The notes under the pieces are model-generated. The model was given only the letters and a program-made list of their open reading frames with translations. It did no database searches and was not told the DNA's origin. The translations under genes were made by a program, and so were the position numbers. Source: Larix sibirica (taxonomy: Eukaryota > Streptophyta > Pinopsida > Pinales > Pinaceae). From it: a stretch of DNA of 21,349 bases. Of this stretch, positions 1 through 9,668 are shown piece by piece. Numbering within the stretch: the stretch's first letter is position 1; every line of letters begins with the position of its first letter. The stretch is from contig NWUY0300031009.1 in the NCBI GenBank assembly GCA_004151065.3, positions 34,760 through 56,108 on the forward strand, in the 5' to 3' direction.

Positions 1-895
1 AGAGAGATCAAGCTTTCTATGTGTCAAATATATCAAACTCCCCATAAGCTGACGATAAAGAGTAGCATCAACAAGAGGAGTAGTACACTCAACAGTTAAC
101 TTTACACTAGACTGAAATGGCATCGGAGAAGGATTACAATCACTCATATGAAACAAAGCAAGTAAGTATGTAACATACTTAGGATGAGAAAGGAATAGAC
201 CATCATCCACATGCCATATTTGAAGACCCAAATTCACTCTTAAGATTATTCTTCATTTCCTGTATAAATGTAAAATGGAAACCAGTAACGATAAGATCAT
301 TCACACAAAGTACCAAAATGAGGAGATTATCTTAAAATTTCTTAACATACATATTTGGATAAGATATACCCAACTTAAAACCGTTTTTCAAGAAATAAGT
401 ATCAATTTTCTCATACCAATCTCTAGCTACATGATTATGACCATATAAAAACTTGTTTAATTTGCATACCAAACTTGAAGTTTTAGTAGTGATAAAACTA
501 GGAGGTTATTGCATATAAATTCCTTCGCGAATATCATCATTCAAAAAACCACTCTTGACATCCATTTGGTGTATTTCCCATTGATAATTTGTAGAAAGAG
601 AAAGTATGGTTCTTATTGTGTTCATTTTAGAAATTGGAGCAGAAGTTTCAATATAGTCTCTACCTTCTTGTTGAGAAAAACATTTTTATACTAACCAATC
701 TTTATGTTTTTCAATCTGTCCTTCTCAGTAAACTTTGTTTCATATATCAATTTACATCCAACTAAATTCTTNNAACTAAATTCTTTCCATGAGGAAGAGG
801 AACAAGATTCCATGTCTTTTTCTTCATTAAGGATTTATACTCAGTAGCCATGGATTTATCCCATCTAGGTTTATCTTTGGCTTGAATCACATCTT
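1..895 (-). pseudogene. Ty1/copia reverse transcriptase fragment, decayed
   Basis: This is the reverse-transcriptase part of a copia pol polyprotein, the enzyme that copies element RNA into DNA. Reading leftwards, family motifs appear in the expected order: RWDKSMATEYKSLM (near 870-825), LVGCKL (just left of the gap), FSQQEGRDY (about 680-655), KMNTIRTIL, QMDVKSGFLND (about 570-540), LVCKLNKFLYG (about 485-450), LVLCVNDLIV (about 330-287), and VDATLYRQLMGSLIYLTH near the left edge. The catalytic YVDD box reads CVND (297-308), so one metal-binding Asp is lost. In-frame stops lie at 686-688, 506-508 and 332-334. There is a one-base shift near 705, and near 215 a deletion of roughly 15 codons plus a frame change. 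The fragment runs off the left edge; integrase, gag and LTRs are not seen. The identification is firm and the copy is dead. Confidence 0.93.
760..785. other. NN gap flanked by a 12-base direct repeat
   Basis: Two unknown bases (772-773) separate two identical 12-mers, aactaaattctt at 760-771 and 774-785. The copia protein running through here carries the peptide KNLV once on each side of the gap, whereas the family has it once, followed by GCK. The 14 extra bases also break the frame. This pattern is expected when two contigs with overlapping ends are placed side by side rather than merged. Confidence 0.8.
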
Positions 896-1446
896 TTAAT
901 AAGACTTTGAAAACCATGCTCTATAGGACTATCAATAAGAAAAATAATAATTGGAGTTTAATTCTCTCTTCAACTCTATATGCCTACTGAACATTAGTCA
1001 AAATAACGATGGGATTCTCTCTATTGCAAGTAGTTCATGAAGTAGAAGTTGTCTTTCCTATTGAATGTAAAGTCCCATCCTTGAATTTGTCCATAGAAAT
1101 CCTGTTGAACATGACCATCGAAGAAGAGCATCTTATTTACCTATAAAAACACAATGACCACTCATAGAGATGTGATAGATACAAATGAGGCACATAAAAA
1201 CCATTTAAAATCTAAATATGATAGACCTATCTATCCCTAGGTCTTCTTTGAAGGACACCTCATCTTAGTTTATGACCAAGGTAAGAATAAGATATAGGCA
1301 GGTAAATTCAACCTATGTGGTATGGTCCTCACATACTGAGGCATTCCATTAGTAAAGGATCCTATGAGTTAATTGATTTCAGAAATGCTTTGGGTGGACC
1401 CAAAAGGGGCTCTACTTAAAGAGATATACTTCCTATTCAACAATGA
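896..1446 (+). pseudogene. Ty3/gypsy integrase C-terminal part, decayed
   Basis: Integrase inserts element cDNA into the chromosome. Only the part after the catalytic DDE core is present. It starts with a NKTLK...NNNWSLILSSTLYAY segment (about 898-987), where the family has the NK...W...LW/YAYRT block. It continues with FPIECKVPSLNLSIEIL (about 1050-1110), EAHKNHLKSKYDRP (about 1185-1230) and EGHLILVYDQGKNK (about 1250-1287). After a one-base shift near 1313 comes the GPY/F-type module, MWYGPH (from 1315) and GSYELIDFRNALGGPKRG (to about 1410). Stops include TGA at 988-990, where the family has Arg, and TAA at 1417-1419. An RNase H-like domain follows about 115 bases downstream in the same orientation. 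The left end stops abruptly against the antisense copia fragment. The final 162 bases recur at 7494-7655. Confidence 0.88.
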
Positions 1447-1561
1447 CCAAACAATACCCATGTGTATTTTGTCTATAATTAGTTAAGTTGCTTTCTTTTA
1501 TGTTTCTTTTATAGTTACTCTTTTTAGTTTTGTCTTATCATGCTTCACATTTGATTAGAAG

Positions 1562-1983
1562 ATGTCTTCTAATTCACCTATACATGTGGGATTCACTTAT
1601 GGTGATAGTCATCATACATAGAGCATCGCATTTGTAAGTTGGGTAATTCATTCTCTCATTGGTCAATTTGTGAGACTTAGTGGGATTTTATTGGCTAGGA
1701 AACCAATAATGTTGTTGAATACAATGCAATTGTCAAATTACAGTTGGTGGCCATCTCCCTTATCATTTGACATCTAGTAGTTCACCCGGATTCACAACTA
1801 GTAGTGTCGCAAAAAAATGGTGTTTATAACGTTTGTAATACTATGCTTCTACAAAAGCATCTATGGGTAAGGATTCTTGAGTGACATTTTGAATTCATTA
1901 CTTATATTCCTCGTCCAAGAATATTAAATGTGTTAATCGACTCCTTATAAAATTATGTATTGGATTGGAATTTGTCTCATTAA
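1562..1983 (+). pseudogene. RNase H-like domain downstream of gypsy integrase
   Basis: RNase H degrades the RNA strand of the RNA:DNA hybrid during reverse transcription. A frame starts at ATG 1562 and shows TYGDSHH, WVIHSLIGQFVRLSGILLA, then (after a one-base shift near 1708) NVVEYNAIVKLQL, HLVVHPDSQLVVSQ, NGVYNV, LWVRILE, FEFITYIPRP, VLIDSL and NYVLDWNLSH, ending at TAA 1981-1983. These match in order the plant retroelement RNase H family; the usual four acidic positions (D in YGDS, E in VEY, D in PDSQ, D in IDSL) are all visible. Stops at 1619-1621, 1768-1770, 1882-1884 and 1948-1950 show it is dead. It lies after, not before, the integrase and may have been a separate frame: ttttatag at 1507-1514 could have been a splice acceptor, but that is speculation. 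Repeated at 7771-8192. Confidence 0.85.
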
Positions 1984-2579
1984 AAATATAAATGAAGTAT
2001 GCATGTAAATATCATGGTGAGAAATGACATAATTGTACACATAATTTAAGTTAGAAACTTGTAAATATTTTATAGAAGTGTTAATCAAATACACCAAAAA
2101 CCATTTTGAGTATCATATATAATTGGGCATTATAGCCCCTAATGTCACATATATATGGTTGGATATACAAAATGTTCCAATACATCAAAATACATATTAC
2201 GCCTCTGGCCTGTCTGGGGTCTCATGGTAAACACATGATGCCATGTGCCACTCATTAGAAGAGTCAAACTCATGTGCATGGTACTCCTACCACGTGCCTC
2301 TACATCCGCTTAAGGATATATTTTATTTGCACCATTGGCACCATGTGGATTAGCCCCTCAAGGTTTTTTGAACACATTGAAGGGTCTTTTCAGCATCTCC
2401 TCCTTATTGGTCCTTACCTCTACCTCTATGCCCAAGTCTAGGGTGTACTACTAAATACACTGGTCCCACATCTGCATAATCACAATGTGTTTTTTAATAT
2501 TTGCTAAATACAAAAAAGGAAATCATTTTTTATTTTGGTCAGAATAAAAATATATATATATATTTGAAACATTTTACTT
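1984..2579. other. Non-coding spacer after the RNase H-like domain
   Basis: About 600 bases between the end of the RNase H-like frame and the antisense frame. I find no recognisable protein segment on either strand. The only named feature is a short TA run at 2550-2563. It is probably part of the same gypsy element's region between pol and the 3' LTR. The same sequence recurs at 8193-8788. Confidence 0.5.
2550..2563. repeat. Short (TA)n microsatellite
   Basis: An alternating TA run of about seven units in an A-rich context. It has the same length in the second copy (8759-8772), which for a fast-changing locus fits very recent or artefactual duplication. Confidence 0.8.
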
Positions 2580-3459
2580 ACTGATGTCTCCCGACTATTC
2601 AGTTGGAGGTAATTCTATCTGTAGATCTCTCGTGAAGTTAATCCCAACATAAAAGAATCCCTCAATAGCTGGCAATTCTTGGGACCACCAGTTAAAAAAC
2701 ATGATATTGAAGGCATTTGTCACTCGAACATATCCAAGTATATGCATAAAGTCCACCCACCAAATTGTCTTGGGATAGATGAAATCCAGGAGGGGGAAGC
2801 TTAATGTTAGGGTGCATCAATGGGAATCTCTTAAGGAAAAAGGAAACACATATATTCCCATACCCAAAGTTTTTTTACTCACCCAATTTGTAGTCATTCA
2901 ATTGTGTTTTCATATTTGTAAGGAGCCTTGTGCACGAATAAAACAGTGCAGGCCTCAAGAACTCTATATCATAGTACATGTGGAGGAATGAGGCCATATG
3001 AAGTTTTTATGATCTGATCAATTTCTCAATTGTTAGGAGGATACATTTCAAGCTTAAGATTATCGTATTGTTTATGGGAACTTGGGAACCTAGTAGCTAT
3101 GTCGTTGGAGTGCAATAAGTCTATACATATTGATGTAAAATCAATATACCCATGGCACATATACCACATTTTAAGTTCACCACCTCTCTTTGATTAGATA
3201 AACAAATAGTAAAATACATTTCCTCCAAATTGATGGTGAGGAAATCACCATATAGGTTGAAGGCACCCTACTTTGGATCCTAGTGACTCACAAGCTTTTG
3301 TAGTAATTGCTTTTGGGCATGTATATTTAGGCATTGGAAGAATTTTAAGAGCCTACTTTAATGTAGGGAATCCATACACTCTTGGTCATTTAGAGCGTGT
3401 TTATCTATGTCCTCATGTTACCTCGCTATGCAAATGATAGACCTTATAATTTTCACCAT
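2580..3459 (-). pseudogene. Antisense frame resembling a plant mobile domain, decayed
   Basis: On the minus strand a frame from ATG at 3459 stays in one register for over 100 codons, interrupted by stops (TAA 3418-3420, TAA 3358-3360, two TAGs near 3270-3285, one near 3130). It reads HEDIDKHALNDQECMDSLH, LLKFFQCLNIHAQKQLLQKL, DPK, GAFNLYGDFLTINLEEMY, then CLSNQREVVNL. The pattern W/x-D-P-x(4)-F-x(2)-G-x-L-T-I-x-L-E-x-M/V, then a short loop and a charged V-V segment, resembles plant mobile domain (PMD) proteins. A second open stretch in another frame (about 2760-2595) reads HILGYVRVTNAFNIMFF, then GFFYVGINFTRDLQIELPPTE. Antisense frames, some PMD-like, lie between pol and the 3' LTR of Tat-group gypsy elements, and the position here fits. 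Assignment is from memory of motifs, so moderate. Repeated at 8789-9668. Confidence 0.5.
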
Positions 3460-4849
3460 GTTCAAAAATTTTAAATTCGAGGGTACACTTTTTTTTTCCT
3501 TCTTGGGGGATAAGTGCACTTTCCAGAGAGGAAAGATGCATTTAGACGCACTTTTACCTCATAGGAGGTGTGTCTAGGGCCTTATAGATGTGCCATGTGT
3601 GAAAAAAAAGCACCTACACCTTTCCCTTAACAATGAGGTTCCCCAAAGATGAAAAATTCATCCAAAATGAAAATGAAACCATTAAAATGAAAGGGATAGG
3701 AACAAGGAATCACTTGCACTAGACGAGGATGAAAACCAATGGTTAGATTGATTATAGCATCCAATTGAATCTTGGATGGTGAAATGGAGCTCCAAATGCA
3801 CCTATGTGAAAATTAAAAATGACATAGTAATTTTTCTATTTTCCTAATTCATAGTAATTTTCACCCTCTCCGGTATCGTTTTGATATCCCATTGGTTCAT
3901 TTTATTAGATTTTCATGCCTTAATGACTAATGGTGTTAACTGATATTATTTATGATGGTTTTGGAGGTTTGACTATGTCTTAATGACAGTTTTTAAGGAC
4001 GTTTTCATTTTCCTTTTGGCCCATCACGATCCATATTGATAGGTAAATTACTCAAAACTACCATATTGGATAGGTTCATTGCCTCATGTGTATATTGCAT
4101 GAGTAGTATCATGTTCATTTTCACCTTAGGGTTGAATCCACTAAGTTATGACATTTACCCTCTTTCGTACTTATGTGTCATCACTTGCATGGTAAATCCT
4201 ACCAATCATAGGAACCTTAGTTAGCACCTTGATTTCCTTTCTGGTGCCCATACTACAATTCTCTCTAGGCTCGAGAGCCCTTTTGGCCCCACCACGAATT
4301 TGTATTGAATCCATATGACTTCCTCACACTCTTATTTTGGCCATCTTTTGTAGGGATCCCATTATTTTTATTTGTATTTTCATAATTTCATTATATATTA
4401 TTGTGTGTGCTTTTGAGCCTAATGTCATTATAGTTCACCTCTTGTTGCTTACTGTCTATGCATATTCTTTAGTCACACACCTTTTCATCTATTACTTCTT
4501 CATTTCAAAACCTTATACCTGGAAGTGGTAGCTAATGAGTGTCCACCTCTTCCCCATCACCTTTTTTGCATAGGTCTATGTCATGTTCTTGGAACATCAT
4601 TGCATGCCATGTGACACTCATTTATTCCACTGTATCATGGCATTCTTTTAATATTTTTCAAGTTTTGTTAATATGAAAAAGATACAAAAAGACAAAAAAA
4701 GAGAAGGGGGGGAGAATTAAGATATTTGTTTTTTGTCTATGAAGAAACATATTTTGTTACCCTTGAACAAAGCACCAAGTTTTGAGTCTTCTCAACAAGT
4801 TGGGTTTTAGTATTCCCTTAGGACCCAAACCATGATCTTTGATTTTTTA
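3460..4849. other. Non-coding tail, no gene recognised
   Basis: I find no protein family here. An oligo-T tract followed by a purine-rich ggggga (3488-3511) could be remnants of a polypurine tract before an LTR, but no matching LTR end can be shown. The small plus-strand frames at 4036-4224 and 4337-4531 have no recognisable motif and look like chance frames. Recurs at 9669-11058. Confidence 0.4.
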
Positions 4850-6165
4850 CTCCTTTGATTGGTTACTCTTCCAGTAATTGTGTAGAATATGTCAATGCCT
4901 CCTATGTTATAGATTTATATGATTGTTCCTTCTTGTGTCTCATGCTTCCCAAGCCACCATTTTGTTGTTCTTATGTTCAAGGGTTTTGGTTGCCCATGTC
5001 ACCCATTCCTTTGATTCCATAACTTTGCATGTCGATCATCCTTGTTGAGAAGTTGTTCTTAGTTATCTCACATCTAGTGTATACATAAGTCGATTGATGA
5101 GGGGTACCTTAACTTCAACAAGAATGGATCTTGTCCCATCAACTTCAACTCATCTATTATGAGATTGATATTTAGAGCCCTTCTTAGTACCTTGGGGCTT
5201 GCACTCATCAATGATAGTTTCCCTTTCTATTGATAGTGGGAATACCTCAATGTCCCCTACTTGATAGATTCTAATTAGTACTCAAAATTATTCCATCTCT
5301 TCACACTTGATTGGATTGTATTATTGTACCTTGACATCCATCATCATTATTGTTGGGTTGTCTTGTGTTTGTTAATGGTCAGTGATCCAATGGTTTATTT
5401 TATGTTCGATGTCAGCTCATTCATCCACATGGTAGATTCATACATTTTGATGGGTTGGGATTGAATACCTTGCACCTATGACAACATTCCTATGTTTGTT
5501 TATGCCCAAATTGCTCAAGACCATACCACCTAGCTTGACATTTGCACTCGATTTGAGGATTTTGTTTTGTTATTAGAGTATCAAATATTCTCCTACTATA
5601 TTAAAACATGGATCCACATTGTATTTGTTCATGATATTATCTATACTTGACATGGATCTACTATTTATCATTTGCATGGCCGTGATCTTGCATTTTGCAT
5701 GGATCCGTAGTGCACTTGATTTGGCAGTTGTGCTTTTTTACACTTAAGCATGGATATGTCCAATATGAAGTTCATCAAACTCTGCCTTGTTCCACTCAAC
5801 AACTTCCTCCATGATTTGTAATGTATTTTGGATATTAACTTCCCTTCTAAACTCATACATTAGGGAGCATCCATTATAGCATTATTTGACACCTAATAGT
5901 CATCTATGCTCAATTGGCCTTCATACATGGTAGTTCCATTGTTTTCCAACTACATGGGTTTTTGTTTTAGCATGTGTTTCTACATAGATATCCCTTTACT
6001 TGAAGAATATTGTGTCTTAGATGCTCCTTGTTGGTTAGCAAGGCACTTCTACATAGAAATCTATAGATGCACGACCTTTAGTGCATATCTAAGTGGGATC
6101 CATGCGATATGCACACCTATACTCATTGGAAACATGCCACCAATTGTCTCAATCACCTTCTAAGG
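4850..6165 (-). other. Possible second antisense coding remnant, unidentified
   Basis: The minus strand has several stretches with few stops and protein-like composition: 5260-5066 (about 65 codons with one TGA; contains DIEVFPLSIERETIIDECK and ILVEVKVPLINRL), and about 5870-5750 (ending near EEVVEWNKAEFDELHIGHI). Minus-strand frame 5856-5668 overlaps the latter in another register. I do not recognise a family, and no zinc knuckle or protease motif is visible. It could be decayed gag or a second antisense frame of the element, or chance in an A/T-rich region. The plus-strand frame at 5906-6163 covers part of the same interval and is equally unplaced. Confidence 0.2.
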
Positions 6166-7492
6166 TTTATAAATTGAGGTATAGGTATAAAGGAAAACAA
6201 CTAGAGAGAGTAATTATTTACCCTTATGCTGGAGAAATCATTTTGGTCTTTGGGTCATGATGTTAAATCCATAGAGATTCATATCTCTAATTTATATCGT
6301 ATATGTGGGTTAGGGACCTAAAAACCTTTTGTTTTTCCCTTTCCCTTATGCATGTGGAGATGGAGCATGGAATATTATTTGAAGTGGCCCATGATTGGAT
6401 GAACTAGGATGATGGTGAAAAGAGGCTCCGACAAGAAGATCAAGTTTATAATATTGTTTTATTTCATTGAATCAAGATCTCTCTTCTTTCCCTCCCCAAC
6501 TATTGTATTGTGATTGATATTGGAGAATTATTTTAACTTGATAAGTTAATTATGAATTGAAATATCATTTATTTAGATCTTGTATGTTGGAAATGTATGT
6601 TTGTGATGTTGTTTGTAGGTTTAAGAACTCAAATCTAATAGCAGACAAGTCGGATCTATATTTGCAAGCCATGGATCTCATTGGACAACCTTCAAATTAA
6701 GGTAGTTACCTTCTCACCTTGTTGATTTTAAAGCATGGAAGATTAGCTTCTATGAAAAGAGGATTTCTACTCTTCGATTTTTCTTTGTCATAATCCATCC
6801 CTTCTATAACTATTGTTTAACTTGAAATAGTCTAGTTTCTCAAGAATATACAAATTGGTAGAGATGGTGGTTATACTAATGAAGAAAATGTCTTAAATCA
6901 AACTACATCCTTATAGAAAACCATAATTGGGGAAGTAGGTAAACTACAACCCACTACCCACCCATGTAACGTCAAGACCAAATTTATGGTAGATTCTTTA
7001 GAAATGTTGTAATTTGATTGAGTGAATAGATCTTCTAATTTCGTATCCACATAAAAAGTAATTGTTATAAATCCACAAGGATGTCAAATTATCCCAAACT
7101 TTTTACTTAAGAAAAAGCATACGATATTTTTTTCTAATAAAGAAATGAATTTCCACGATTCAAGAGATGACAAAATTAGCATAATTTCCAAACCTAATAT
7201 GAAATACTACACAACTTTTTTTAATAGTAATTTTTATATTTTATTTTTGATTTCTTTAACTTAACAATTATCCTCCAACAAAAAGTATTTTCTCACATCA
7301 ACCTTTGTGACCAATAAATAATTAAAATCATCACATTTAAAAATAAACCATTTTAGTAAAATGATTGAAATACACATATATTAAAAAACTTTATCAAACT
7401 ATGAAATTTTTTTGATAAATAATCAAAAGCCAATCAAGACAAAAACATGCATTTTATACAAAATAAGGACTAAAAACATGTATTCTATACAA
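6166..7492. other. Non-coding, A/T-rich tail of copy 1
   Basis: No gene is seen. Bases 6164-6190 contain ttataaat and gtataaagg, TATA-like strings, followed by a pyrimidine-rich stretch (6475-6505). This could be an LTR promoter and leader, but no terminal TG/CA pair, primer-binding site or partner LTR supports it. The last 50 bases are a 31-base tandem repeat that is cut off at the N. Confidence 0.4.
7442..7492. repeat. 31-base tandem repeat, truncated at the N gap
   Basis: A first unit starts at 7442 (aaaacatgcattttatacaa) and a second at 7473, cut off at 7492 by the gap. The intact counterpart is at 13650-13710. A tandem repeat is a plausible place for an assembly to stop. Confidence 0.8.
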
Positions 7493-7493
7493 N
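7493..7493. other. Single N at the duplication junction
   Basis: One unknown base lies exactly between the last base of copy 1 and the first base of copy 2. In a reliable continuous sequence there is no reason for an N to coincide with a duplication breakpoint. It probably marks a scaffold join. Confidence 0.9.
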
Positions 7494-7655
7494 GAATAAG
7501 ATATAGGCAGGTAAATTCAACCTATGTGGTATGGTCCTCACATACTGAGGCATTCCTTTAGTAAGGGATCCTATGAGTTAATTGATTTCAGAAATGCTTT
7601 GGGTGGACCCAAAAGGGGCTCTACTTAAAGAGATATACTTCCTATTCAACAATGA
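7494..7655 (+). pseudogene. Gypsy integrase C-terminal tail (copy 2)
   Basis: Only the last part of the integrase is repeated, starting mid-codon-block at the GKNK segment. It includes the GKF motif, the shifted MWYGPH (from 7524) and the ELIDFRNALGGPKRG segment. It lacks everything upstream, so the repeat boundary does not respect any element boundary. Two of the substitutions between copies (7557, 7565) fall here. Confidence 0.85.
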
Positions 7656-7770
7656 CCAAACAATACCCATGTGTATTTTGTCTATAATTAGTTAAGTTGC
7701 TTTCTTTTATGTTTCTTTTATAGTTACTCTTTTTAGTTTTGTCTTATCATGCTTCACATTTGATTAGAAG

Positions 7771-8192
7771 ATGTCTTCTAATTCACCTATACATGTGGGA
7801 TTCACTTATGGTGATAGTCATCATACATAGAGCATCGCATTTGTAAGTTGGGTAATTCATTCTCTCATTGGTCAATTTGTGAGACTTAGTGGGATTTTAT
7901 TGGCTAGGAAACCAATAATGTTGTTGAATACAATGCAATTGTCAAATTACAGTTGGTGGCCATCTCCCTTATCATTTGACATCTAGTAGTTCACCCGGAT
8001 TCACAACTAGTAGTGTCGCAAAAAAATGGTGTTTATAACGTTTGTAATACTATGCTTCTACAAAAGCATCTATGGGTAAGGATTCTTGAGTGACATTTTG
8101 AATTCATTACTTATATTCCTCGTCCAAGAATATTAAATGTGTTAATCGACTCCTTATAAAATTATGTATTGGATTGGAATTTGTCTCATTAA
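7771..8192 (+). pseudogene. RNase H-like domain (copy 2)
   Basis: I see no difference from 1562-1983: the same frameshift and the same stops (for example TGA at 7977-7979 and 8091-8093), and the same four acidic positions. The shared lesions show that decay preceded the duplication, if the duplication is real. Confidence 0.85.
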
Positions 8193-8788
8193 AAATATAA
8201 ATGAAGTATGCATGTAAATATCATGGTGAGAAATGACATAATTGTACACATAATTTAAGTTAGAAACTTGTAAATATTTTATAGAAGTGTTAATCAAATA
8301 CACCAAAAACCATTTTGAGTATCATATATAATTGGGCATTATAGCCCCTAATGTCACATATATATGGTTGGATATACAAAATGTTCCAATACATCAAAAT
8401 ACATATTACGCCTCTGGCCTGTCTGGGGTCTCATGGTAAACACATGATGCCATGTGCCACTCATTAGAAGAGTCAAACTCATGTGCATGGTACTCCTACC
8501 ACGTGCCTCTACATCCGCTTAAGGATATATTTTATTTGCACCATTGGCACCATGTGGATTAGCCCCTCAAGGTTTTTTGAACACATTGAAGGGTCTTTTC
8601 AGCATCTCCTCCTTATTGGTCCTTACCTCTACCTCTATGCCCAAGTCTAGGGTGTACTACTAAATACACTGGTCCCACATCTGCATAATCACAATGTGTT
8701 TTTTAATATTTGCTAAATACAAAAAAGGAAATCATTTTTTATTTTGGTCAGAATAAAAATATATATATATATTTGAAACATTTTACTT
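8193..8788. other. Non-coding spacer (copy 2)
   Basis: Duplicate of 1984-2579, with the same short TA run at 8759-8772. No gene is seen. Confidence 0.5.
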
Positions 8789-9668
8789 ACTGATGTCTCC
8801 CGACTATTCAGTTGGAGGTAATTCTATCTGTAGATCTCTCGTGAAGTTAATCCCAACATAAAAGAATCCCTCAATAGCTGGCAATTCTTGGGACCACCAG
8901 TTAAAAAACATGATATTGAAGGCATTTGTCACTCGAACATATCCAAGTATATGCATAAAGTCCACCCACCAAATTGTCTTGGGATAGATGAAATCCAGGA
9001 GGGGGAAGCTTAATGTTAGGGTGCATCAATGGGAATCTCTTAAGGAAAAAGGAAACACATATATTCCCATACCCAAAGTTTTTTTACTCACCCAATTTGT
9101 AGTCATTCAATTGTGTTTTCATATTTGTAAGGAGCCTTGTGCACGAATAAAACAGTGCAGGCCTCAAGAACTCTATATCATAGTACATGTGGAGGAATGA
9201 GGCCATATGAAGTTTTTATGATCTGATCAATTTCTCAATTGTTAGGAGGATACATTTCAAGCTTAAGATTATCGTATTGTTTATGGGAACTTGGGAACCT
9301 AGTAGCTATGTCGTTGGAGTGCAATAAGTCTATACATATTGATGTAAAATCAATATACCCATGCCACATATACCACATTTTAAGTTCACCACCTCTATTT
9401 GATTAGATAAACAAATAGTAAAATACATTTCCTCCAAATTGATGGTGAGGAAATCACCATATAGGTTGAAGGCACCCTACTTTGGATCCTAGTGACTCAC
9501 AAGCTTTTGTAGTAATTGCTTTTGGGCATGTATATTTAGGCATTGGAAGAATTTTAAGAGCCTACTTTAATGTAGGGAATCCATACACTCTTGGTCATTT
9601 AGAGCGTGTTTATCTATGTCCTCATGTTCCCTCGCTATGCAAATGATAGACCTTATAATTTTCACCAT
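8789..9668 (-). pseudogene. Antisense plant-mobile-domain-like frame (copy 2)
   Basis: Counterpart of 2580-3459 with three substitutions. At 9629 a C replaces A, so the first in-frame stop of copy 1 (TAA) reads GAA here and the N-terminal part is open for longer. At 9397 an Arg codon becomes Ile, and at 9364 Ala becomes Gly. Later stops are shared, so this copy is also dead. GAA followed by HEDIDKHAL is probably the older state. Confidence 0.5.

Larger units (their letters stand above)
1285..7492. repeat. 6.2-kb near-identical direct repeat, copy 1
   Basis: This 6208-base segment recurs immediately after the single N at 7493. I count about 14 differences, including A/T at 1348, A/G at 1356, G/C at 3155, C/A at 3188, A/C at 3420, G/A at 5034, T/C at 6227 and 6563, a one-base deletion near 6610, and several at 6916-7485. 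Homology starts inside the gypsy integrase, not at any element end, and runs up to the last base before the N. The unit holds the integrase tail, RNase H-like domain, antisense mobile-domain-like frame and a long non-coding tail. It may be an unmerged contig overlap rather than a biological duplication. Confidence 0.97.

Noticed and set aside
2779-2991. 70-codon plus-strand frame, repeated at 8988-9200
   Set aside because: It lies opposite the antisense mobile-domain-like frame and has no motif of its own. Its presence in both copies only reflects the duplication.
5906-6163. 85-codon plus-strand frame, repeated at 12115-12372
   Set aside because: Hydrophobic and Cys-rich in an unplaced region. 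Identity between the copies is no evidence of selection because the whole 6.2 kb is nearly identical.
6164-6505. TATA-like strings and pyrimidine-rich leader as an LTR promoter
   Set aside because: A/T-rich DNA gives many TATA-like strings. No LTR boundaries or partner LTR can be shown.
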